10,742 bases of DNA. Source: DASUBN01 sp050261675 (lineage in GTDB: Bacteria > Pseudomonadota > Gammaproteobacteria > Natronospirales > REEB76). Below the pieces are notes generated by a model. That model saw nothing but the letters and a program-made list of their open reading frames with translations. It searched no databases and was not told where the DNA came from. Shown piece by piece: positions 5,189-10,742 of the stretch; position 1 is the stretch's first letter, and every line of letters starts with the position of its first letter. Made by a program: the position numbers and the translations under genes. The stretch is taken from the NCBI GenBank assembly GCA_050261675.1, contig JBLNDO010000001.1, forward strand, positions 1 to 10,742, written 5' to 3'.

Positions 5189-6202
5189 TTAGTGGCTGAG
5201 GATCAGCGCGAAGAAGGTCACGTAGGCGACGCCATTGATCAGCAGGGCCAGGGGCGTCAGTCGGCGCCGCAGTGCGAGCACCAGTGTCCACAGGGTCATG
5301 GTGAAGGTGATGCCGATGGTCCAGACCACGTCGTGGTCGGGTTTCCAGCCGGCGAGCTGCAACCCGAAGGCGGGGAGCAGGGTGCCCTGGAAGACCATGG
5401 CTCCAGTGAGGTTTCCGAAGGCGAGCGTGTCCTTGCCGCGGCGCACCCACAAGATGCTGTTGAATTTCTCGGGCATCTCCGTGGCGATGGGGATGATGAT
5501 GAGCGACAGCACCAGGGCGCTGATCCCGGTGGACGAGGCGATTTGCTCCACGCCCATGACGAAGAGCTTGGCGCCGCCGATGATGAACGCGACGCCGAGA
5601 ACGAGCTGCACCGCTTCGAACGCCGGCACATGCGGTAGGCCGAGATGACTGAGTCTGAGTGGCGCACCGGCGGCGGTGCCGTGCCCTCTCTTCACCAGTG
5701 CCTCCGAGGCGCGGATGGTGTTATAGACGTAGTACCCGTAAAGGAAGACCAGGCAAAGGCTCGCCATGGTGTGGATGCCGGCCGGACTGTTCGGGGCGTA
5801 TAACGCCATGAAGGCGATGGCATAGGCCACCAGGAAATAGCCGAGGTCGCGCAACAGCCCGCTTCGTTCGGGTTTCAGTTCGGTCATCCAGCCGCGCTTC
5901 ATACCGGTGAACAGGGCCACCAGTGCCAGCGCGAGGGTCACGAGCATGAGCGGCGAACCCAGGATGGCCCCCACGCCGATGTCCTCCCGGACCGCCTGCG
6001 CGCTGCTGCCGAAGAACACGGCGACCACCGGTACCACCGTCTCCGGCAGGGCGGTGGCGACCGCGGCGAACACCGAGCCCACCACGCCTTCCGAGAGGCG
6101 GAAGCGTTGGCCCACGTGTTCCAGGGCGTTGGTGAACAGTTCCGCCCCCACCAGGATGATGACCAGCGCGAGCAGCAGGAACCCGGCATCGATTGCTAGC
6201 AA
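5189..6202 (-). CDS. Sodium/calcium exchanger (CaCA) family membrane protein
   Basis: This is a 337-aa integral membrane protein with about ten hydrophobic stretches in two halves. The two alpha-repeats of the CaCA superfamily are visible: alpha-1 near 42-85 (ATALPET with Glu54, then IGVGAILGSP) and alpha-2 near 230-275 (PIATEMPEKF with Glu242 and Glu245, then GNLTGAMVFQG). They form the ion-binding site that exchanges Na+ or H+ for Ca2+ or another divalent cation across the inner membrane. The usual GSN triplet is GSP in alpha-1 and GAM in alpha-2, so ion specificity may differ from classical exchangers. The start is TTG at 6202, chosen because GGGAGA sits at the right distance upstream and the hydrophobic N-terminus follows directly. 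It lies 48 bp after frnE, probably in the same operon. Confidence 0.88.
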   Translation of the reverse strand: MLAIDAGFLLLALVIILVGAELFTNALEHVGQRFRLSEGVVGSVFAAVATALPETVVPVVAVFFGSSAQAVREDIGVGAILGSPLMLVTLALALVALFTGMKRGWMTELKPERSGLLRDLGYFLVAYAIAFMALYAPNSPAGIHTMASLCLVFLYGYYVYNTIRASEALVKRGHGTAAGAPLRLSHLGLPHVPAFEAVQLVLGVAFIIGGAKLFVMGVEQIASSTGISALVLSLIIIPIATEMPEKFNSILWVRRGKDTLAFGNLTGAMVFQGTLLPAFGLQLAGWKPDHDVVWTIGITFTMTLWTLVLALRRRLTPLALLINGVAYVTFFALILSH

Positions 6203-6250
6203 GTGTGTCTCCCGAAAAGCCGCGAACGGACCTTCAGTTCCGGCGGGATT

Positions 6251-6886
6251 CTAACCGACGTGCGCTACACCCTGGGCCGCGGCGAGCGCTTGGGCGAACA
6301 CCTCCGGCGGCTGGGCGCCCGGAAGGGCATAACGGCCGGCGAAGATGAAGAATGGCACGCCGCTGATCTGCAGCTCGGCGGCCGTGGCGAGGTCTTTACG
6401 CACTTCTTGGGCGCCGGTTCCGCTCTCGAGCCAGGATGGGATGTCGTCCCGGATGCCGGTTTCGGCGGTGATGGCGGCGAGGTCCCGGCGGTCGCCCAGG
6501 TCGCGGCCGTCCAGGAAATACGCCTTGAACAAGGCCTCTTTGAGTTCGCTCTGCAATCCGTAGGTGGCGGCGAGTTTGAGCAGGCGGTGGGCATCGAAGG
6601 TGTTGGGGCTGCGGAGGATCCTGTCCCATTGGAACGCGATGCCCACGGTCGCGCCCGCCTGGGTGACGCGCTCGTGGATACGCGTCACGGCTTCTTCGCC
6701 GCCGAACTTGTTCTGCAGGTATTCCCGGCGGTCCAAGCCCCCGGCAGGGATATCCGGGTTCAACTGGAAGGCGTGCCAGCGGATCTCCGTCTCGCCAATA
6801 CCGGCATCGGCAAGGGCCCGGTCCAGGCGGCGCTTGCCGATGAAACACCAGGGGCAGACGACGTCCGAGAAGACATCTATGCGCAT
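6251..6886 (-). CDS. frnE: DsbA family oxidoreductase, FrnE-like
   Basis: This is a 211-aa thioredoxin-fold protein of the DsbA/FrnE group, close to the usual length. The redox motif CPWC is at 11-14, right after the first beta strand (MRIDVFSDVV). An inserted helical domain includes the family's NTFDAHRLL at about 96-104, and the cis-proline loop SGVPFF is at 175-180. There is no signal peptide, so it acts in the cytoplasm, unlike true DsbA; related proteins act as disulfide oxidoreductases or isomerases, and glutathione-S-transferase kappa shares the fold. The ATG at 6886 directly abuts the TAA stop of the 73-aa gene upstream, and gshA precedes that, so a glutathione-linked or thiol-redox role is a fair inference. 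The symbol is by family likeness only. Confidence 0.9.
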   Translation of the reverse strand: MRIDVFSDVVCPWCFIGKRRLDRALADAGIGETEIRWHAFQLNPDIPAGGLDRREYLQNKFGGEEAVTRIHERVTQAGATVGIAFQWDRILRSPNTFDAHRLLKLAATYGLQSELKEALFKAYFLDGRDLGDRRDLAAITAETGIRDDIPSWLESGTGAQEVRKDLATAAELQISGVPFFIFAGRYALPGAQPPEVFAQALAAAQGVAHVG

Positions 6887-7108
6887 TTAACGGTTGATCT
6901 TGGCGTAGATCACGCTCGGTTTGTCGCCGCGGCGCGAATAGAGGTGCTCGCGGCTGAATTCCTCGATGGCCTCGTCCCGTTCGTGCTCGGTTTCATACCA
7001 GCGGAATGCCTCCCAATCCGGACCCAGGAGATGCGCGGCTGACATGGGGTCGTCGGCGGGAAGGGTGCAGCGGATGCCATAGCGTTTCTTGCGGTTCTCG
7101 GTGCTCAT
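6887..7108 (-). CDS. Conserved-looking small protein between gshA and frnE
   Basis: This is a 73-aa soluble protein of unknown function. It starts with a basic segment (STENRKKRYGIRC), then has a DPM-AAHLLG-DWEAFRWY block at about 21-38, a highly charged helix (ETEHERDEAIEEFSREH) and a basic end (KPSVIYAKINR). There is no signal or membrane helix and one cysteine (14). The start is ATG at 7108, 2 bp after the gshA stop codon; a TTG two codons earlier overlaps gshA. Its stop codon touches the frnE start, so all three genes are probably translationally coupled. The shape recalls small uncharacterised proteins seen next to similar genes in gammaproteobacteria, but I cannot name a family. Confidence 0.8.
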   Translation of the reverse strand: MSTENRKKRYGIRCTLPADDPMSAAHLLGPDWEAFRWYETEHERDEAIEEFSREHLYSRRGDKPSVIYAKINR

Positions 7109-7110
7109 AC

Positions 7111-8685
7111 TCAACTCTGGGCAAAGTATTGGGCCAGATATTCCTCGAAGGATAGCGTATCCGCCGCCTCGATGGCGGCCTGTTTCTCCAGGGAAGCGCC
7201 GGCCTTGGCGGCAAAACGCCCCTCGCTCTCCGGGGGGAGCGGATGCTTCAGGAAACAGTCCCGATGGGCCTCGGACAGGCGCTTGGCGAATCGGAAAAAA
7301 CTCTCGCCGTGGCTGCGCATCTCATTGAGGATGCGTGCCGAGGGTGTGCGGTCCGGATCTTTCACCGCGGCTCGCTGGGCGGCGAGGCTCGCGCCGTAGG
7401 GCTTCGCGTGATTGTCGCCGTCCAGCAGGGCGGTCACCGGCCCCAGGGCCTCAACGATATCAAGCGCCCACTCCCTTAGGCGTTTCGTTTTACCTTCCCG
7501 CTCCAACGCCAAGCCCGGGTCCCGGCCGTGCCGGGCTACTGCCAGCTGGTTGCGGCCGATGGCCGCCTGCTCGTCGTTGGAAGTGGCAGGGCTGTCCATG
7601 AGCAGACATAAGGCCAGCAAGGCTTCGATGAATCGCAGCGCCGGTTCGTCTGCGCCGGTGGCATCGTAGGCATTGACGTCCAACGAGCGCACCTCCAGGT
7701 ACATGACACCGCGGCGTTTCAGGGCCAGTGTCGCCCGCTCGCCCGGGTTGATGGGTTGCTTCGGACGGATGGAGCCGTAGAACTCGTTCTCGATCTGCAG
7801 GATGTTGGCGTTCAGTTGGCGCCACTCGCCATCCACCTTCACACCGATGCGCTCATATTCCGGCTCCGGGGTGTTGATGGCGCGACTGAGGGTCGCCACG
7901 TACTCCGGGAGACCGTTGTAGGTGACGCCGATGCGCGCCTGATTGCTGTTCTTGTAGCCGATGTCCGAGAGTCTCAGCGAGGTTCCATAGGGCTCGTAGT
8001 AGCTGTGGGCGTCGAATTCGGGGAATTGAAGGTCACGGCCGCGCAGGAAGGTCTTGCACATGGCCGGCGAGGCGCCAAAGAGATAGGGCACGATCCAGCC
8101 CAGTCGCTGGAAGTTGCGCAGGCAGCGGAAATACCACTCGCTCCTGAAATCGACGGTGGCGCGACGCTCGCCTTCCAGCTCCGCCAGCGCCGGCCAAAGC
8201 GCTTCGGGAAACGAATAGTTGAAATGCACGCCGGAGATGGTCTGCATGGTGCGTCCGTAGCGCCAGCCCAGGCCGCGGCGGTAGACGTGCTTCATCATGC
8301 CCACGTTGGAGTGGCCGTATTGTGCGATGGGGATGTCGTCGTCCCTCTCCAGGGCGCAGGGCATGCTGGTGGCCCAAAGCATCTCTCCATCCAGGTGCTT
8401 GTAAACATAGGCATGGATATCGCCCAGGAAGGCGAGCGTCCGGCCCACCTCGGCGAACGGCGGCGTGACGAACTCCAGGAGTGCCTCGGAGTAATCCGTG
8501 GTGATGAAGGGATGCGTCAGGGCCGAGCCCAGGGCACGGGGATGCGGTGCCTGGGAAAGCTTTCCATCGCGCGTGACACGCAGGCTTTCCTTTTCGAGGC
8601 CTTTGCCTCCACCACGCAGGAGCGCGCCGCCACCGGCCGCGACCAGTCGATCCAGGCGACGCTCCAGGCTTTTCAGGTCAGGCAT
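7111..8685 (-). CDS. gshA: Glutamate-cysteine ligase, proteobacterial type 1
   Basis: This is a 524-aa enzyme, close to the 518 residues of E. coli GshA. It joins L-glutamate and L-cysteine with ATP to give gamma-glutamylcysteine, the first and rate-limiting step of glutathione synthesis in the cytoplasm. Family signatures are present in order: GLEKESLRV at 29-37, TTDYSEALLEFVTPP at 62-76, a YGHSNVGMMKHVYRRGL segment at 123-139, QTISGVHFNYS at 148-158, LQIENEFYGSIRPK at 296-309 and YLEVRSLDVN at 329-338. These carry the metal- and substrate-binding acidic and basic residues. No truncation or frameshift is seen. The start is ATG at 8685 with a weak ribosome binding site. It heads the gshA, small protein, frnE cluster and begins 90 bp after pilX on the same strand. 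Confidence 0.97.
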   Translation of the reverse strand: MPDLKSLERRLDRLVAAGGGALLRGGGKGLEKESLRVTRDGKLSQAPHPRALGSALTHPFITTDYSEALLEFVTPPFAEVGRTLAFLGDIHAYVYKHLDGEMLWATSMPCALERDDDIPIAQYGHSNVGMMKHVYRRGLGWRYGRTMQTISGVHFNYSFPEALWPALAELEGERRATVDFRSEWYFRCLRNFQRLGWIVPYLFGASPAMCKTFLRGRDLQFPEFDAHSYYEPYGTSLRLSDIGYKNSNQARIGVTYNGLPEYVATLSRAINTPEPEYERIGVKVDGEWRQLNANILQIENEFYGSIRPKQPINPGERATLALKRRGVMYLEVRSLDVNAYDATGADEPALRFIEALLALCLLMDSPATSNDEQAAIGRNQLAVARHGRDPGLALEREGKTKRLREWALDIVEALGPVTALLDGDNHAKPYGASLAAQRAAVKDPDRTPSARILNEMRSHGESFFRFAKRLSEAHRDCFLKHPLPPESEGRFAAKAGASLEKQAAIEAADTLSFEEYLAQYFAQS

Positions 8686-8775
8686 GGCGTGGCTCGCCGG
8701 AAGGGGCGGTCATGGTGGCGTAAATGCAGTCAAAACGCCAGAGCCGTTGGAATTCAGATGATGGCGTATCGATGC

Positions 8776-9345
8776 TTACAGTACTTGCCGCCAGGACAGC
8801 CGGACGCCGACGCCGGAGGTGCCGACCAGATACGTGCTCTCGAGCACGACGGTATCGCTGGCAGATGCCCCCCAACCCTTGGCGATGACCTTGTAAAGGG
8901 TTCCAGAACTGGCGGCGTCCCGATCGCCGGAGGCGTCCGCTTGCGCGGCCATCACCAGGTAGAACCGCGGCACATGAGCAGGCGCCGGATTGAGGCTCCC
9001 CTCATAGGGGACTGTCGCAAGGGCCGGGTCGCCGCCGGTGCCGCTCCAATCGGCGGTTTCCCAGGTGATGGCGGCTGTACTCATGTAATGACCGTTCGCA
9101 CCGTTGAAATCCCCGGGGCTAGCGGCCTGCAGCAGGCTTTCGCCGTCTCTGAGCGCAGCTTCCGCCGCCTGGAACGCCAGGTTTTGATCCTGCTGCCTGA
9201 GGGCCATGCGTTCGTCAAAGGTTGTGTTGCGCGAAGCGGCAAGTCCGATCAGGGTCAGGATCAGGAGCAGCAGCAGGGAGATGTATAGCACCACCCCTCG
9301 CTGCGAACGGCGGCTGGGGGCTGGAGTCGCGGCTGCGGCTCTCAT
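8776..9345 (-). CDS. pilX: Type IV pilus minor pilin PilX
   Basis: This is a 189-aa minor pilin of the PilX family. A basic leader ending QRG (residue 17) precedes a long hydrophobic helix (VVLYISLLLLLILTLIGLA, about 18-36), then the PilX N-terminal motif around ERMALRQQDQNLAFQAAEAA and a variable C-terminal globular part. It lacks Glu at mature position 5, as is usual for PilX, which acts in the tip or priming complex of type IV pili. ATG at 9345 overlaps the pilW stop as ATGA. Downstream, TGGCGT (8716-8721) and ACGCCA (8735-8740) form a weak hairpin in the 90-bp gap before gshA. pilY1, usually next, is absent. Confidence 0.92.
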   Translation of the reverse strand: MRAAAATPAPSRRSQRGVVLYISLLLLLILTLIGLAASRNTTFDERMALRQQDQNLAFQAAEAALRDGESLLQAASPGDFNGANGHYMSTAAITWETADWSGTGGDPALATVPYEGSLNPAPAHVPRFYLVMAAQADASGDRDAASSGTLYKVIAKGWGASASDTVVLESTYLVGTSGVGVRLSWRQVL

Positions 9346-10487
9346 GGCAGGCGGTTCCTGATGGAGATGGTTTCCTCAAATACCCTGCGGATGCGGCCGT
9401 CGGCAGGCACCGCCAATGTCACCCCCCTGGACTGATCCAGCAACTTGTACGAGCTTGTACCGCCTGCGTCGGCGGAGTTTTGCCCGCCGCGCGTCAGCAG
9501 GGCGATACGCACGTTCACGACTTGCTTCCAGTCGGCGATTTCATCCGCGGTCAGGAACCGGTTTGGAATGCCGTCATCGTCCGTGTCTACGCCATAGAGC
9601 AGTTGCATGCTCTCGACTCCGGACACCAATTCCATCGGTTTCCCCAGCGTGCCGTCGTTCTGCAGGGAGACTTCATACAGGGCGGTGTTCCTGTCCCTGC
9701 GCAAGCCTATATAAAAGAGGTGGATCTGGTAGAGCAGCAGTTGCGCATCGGCGCTATGGCCGTCGTTGATGAACCGTCCCGGAACGGCGTTTCCCGGATC
9801 CAGATTTGCATCCGGGGAATGAGCGATGCGGTCGCGTGGTCCGCCCTGATAATTTTCGGCGACATCGGTGATCTGGAACAGGTTCGTGTGCGCACAGTCG
9901 CTGACAATCGCGAGTTCGCCGATCGACAGGCGCGTGCCTTGTCCCGTCTCGACGAACACTCCATCCGGGTCGTCCGTGGAGGGGTTCGCCAGGGTGACGC
10001 CCGAGGGCACAGCCTCGTGGAGCAAGAGGATGTCGCTCCCCGCGACGGCGGCCCCCGCGGCGGTGGAATCGGTCCCAATGGCCTGGCGGATGTCCGGTGG
10101 CAAGGACGGAGACCACGCGGCCGCGTTGGGCGGATCGGTTCCCATCGCGTATGTCGCGCCCATGCCTGTCCCGACATACTCGTAGCCTTGTGCCGGCGCA
10201 TTCAAGCTGTAAGTCGTCAAATCGGTTTTCAGGATGCTTTGCGGCTGGACATCATCGCGGCAACCGAGGAATCCCGCCATGCGTATCCGGGGTTCCAGGA
10301 GGCTCAGGGCGGAACGGCCGCTTTTCTGCACTTCGGACAAGGCGTTGTTCAGGCCATAATCTTTTTCGCTGGCGAGATATACCGACACCACGCCCGCGCT
10401 CAGGATCGTGCCGAGCAATACCGCCACCATCAACTCCACAAGCGAGAATCCATCTTGGCTTGGGGATCTCAAGGCCGGTTTATTCAT
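9342..10487 (-). CDS. pilW: Type IV pilus minor pilin PilW
   Basis: This is a 381-aa minor pilin of the PilW family. The start is ATG at 10487, 32 codons inside the longest open frame, because it gives a class III prepilin leader MNKPALRSPSQDG cleaved before FSLVE (Gly13/Phe14, Glu at mature position 5) and because the ATG overlaps the pilV stop codon as ATGA. The hydrophobic N-terminal helix runs to about residue 40; the rest is a large beta-rich C-terminal domain with cysteines such as in GCRDD and DCAH. It works with PilV and PilX in initiating type IV pilus assembly at the inner membrane after processing by PilD. Confidence 0.93.
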   Translation of the reverse strand: MNKPALRSPSQDGFSLVELMVAVLLGTILSAGVVSVYLASEKDYGLNNALSEVQKSGRSALSLLEPRIRMAGFLGCRDDVQPQSILKTDLTTYSLNAPAQGYEYVGTGMGATYAMGTDPPNAAAWSPSLPPDIRQAIGTDSTAAGAAVAGSDILLLHEAVPSGVTLANPSTDDPDGVFVETGQGTRLSIGELAIVSDCAHTNLFQITDVAENYQGGPRDRIAHSPDANLDPGNAVPGRFINDGHSADAQLLLYQIHLFYIGLRRDRNTALYEVSLQNDGTLGKPMELVSGVESMQLLYGVDTDDDGIPNRFLTADEIADWKQVVNVRIALLTRGGQNSADAGGTSSYKLLDQSRGVTLAVPADGRIRRVFEETISIRNRLP

Positions 10488-10742
10488 AAGCCGGAACTGA
10501 CAACGAATGTGAGGGTTGAGGCTGCCGGGGCGGTTGTCATGCTGCCGGTGTTTGACGCCTGCCCAGGTCTCTTGTCGTTCCATTGGATGCTGACGGTCAC
10601 TTGGGCCATCTGACCGAGCGGCACCGTCCGGATGCTGCCGTCACCCGAGGGCAGGATGCTCGAGAGATTGTTTTTCCATTGTGTCAGATCAAGATCCGCG
10701 ATCTGGGCGGGCGTGCAGTCCGAGGCTGAACCGATGCAGTCG
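10484..10742 (-). CDS. pilV: Type IV pilus modification protein PilV, C-terminal part (cut by the window edge)
   Basis: This is the last 85 codons of a minor pilin gene that continues beyond the right edge. Reading the minus strand gives DCIGSASDCTPAQIADLDLT, then QWKNNLSSILPSGDGSIR, a VTVSIQWND strand and an end at VVSSGL before TGA at 10486-10484. The paired cysteines, the A-DL-QW helix, the LP-GDG turn and the V-V-W-D strand fit the C-terminal domain of PilV. Position, strand and the 4-base overlap with pilW support the assignment. The prepilin leader lies outside the window. Confidence 0.85.
   Translation of the reverse strand, partial: DCIGSASDCTPAQIADLDLTQWKNNLSSILPSGDGSIRTVPLGQMAQVTVSIQWNDKRPGQASNTGSMTTAPAASTLTFVVSSGL

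Noticed and set aside
7756..9288. Plus-strand open frame of 510 codons across gshA and pilX
   Set aside because: It spans two clearly real minus-strand genes and the gap between them, and shows no domain; it is a high-GC shadow.
9222..10613. Plus-strand open frame of 463 codons across pilX, pilW and pilV
   Set aside because: It lies antisense to the minor pilin genes, whose leaders, motifs and 4-base overlaps are clear.

Overview
The window looks like a piece of a high-GC gammaproteobacterial chromosome. The evidence is a proteobacterial type-1 glutamate-cysteine ligase (gshA), type IV minor pilins in the order pilV-pilW-pilX, a FrnE/DsbA-like oxidoreductase, a DUF1289 protein and a lipoprotein made of surface-adhesin-E-like domains. 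An environmental, possibly chemolithotrophic lineage would fit, but the genus cannot be named from sequence alone.

The left end, about 1-1740, differs from the rest. It is visibly more AT-rich, uses TTG and GTG starts, and holds two plus-strand genes of unknown function: a 117-aa soluble protein and a 379-aa multi-pass membrane protein. Each gene is preceded by a copy of the same ~80-bp element, whose two ends are inverted copies of a ~20-nt palindromic unit. This repeat-gene-repeat-gene layout suggests an accessory or cassette-like insertion. About 350 bp without a convincing gene follows, containing several inverted and direct repeats, among them a perfect 10-bp inverted repeat. A small two-helix membrane protein gene (72 aa, strong ribosome binding site) then runs up against the convergent kinase gene.

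From 2314 to the right edge every gene is on the minus strand, so transcription runs right to left. In that direction the order is: pilV (cut by the edge), pilW and pilX, each junction overlapping by 4 bases; gshA; a 73-aa conserved-looking small protein; a FrnE-like DsbA-family protein; a CaCA-type cation exchanger; a DUF1289 protein; a lipoprotein with three tandem Adhesin_E-like domains; and a soluble Ser/Thr protein kinase with a C-terminal cyclic-nucleotide-binding domain.

The gshA, small-protein and frnE genes are 0-2 bp apart. The exchanger follows frnE after 48 bp and DUF1289 follows the exchanger after 6 bp, so these five are probably one transcription unit built around glutathione and thiol redox and cation transport. 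The pil operon is unusual because pilX is followed by gshA after 90 bp, where pilY1 and pilE would usually lie. The lipoprotein and kinase genes are separated by 146 bp holding two strong hairpins and may be separate units.

The most interesting points are the paired-palindrome elements in front of the two left-hand genes, the three-domain adhesin-E-like lipoprotein beside a cNMP-domain kinase, the uncharacterised small protein embedded between gshA and frnE, and the absence of pilY1 from the pilin locus. I saw no tRNA, rRNA, CRISPR array, transposase or integrase.
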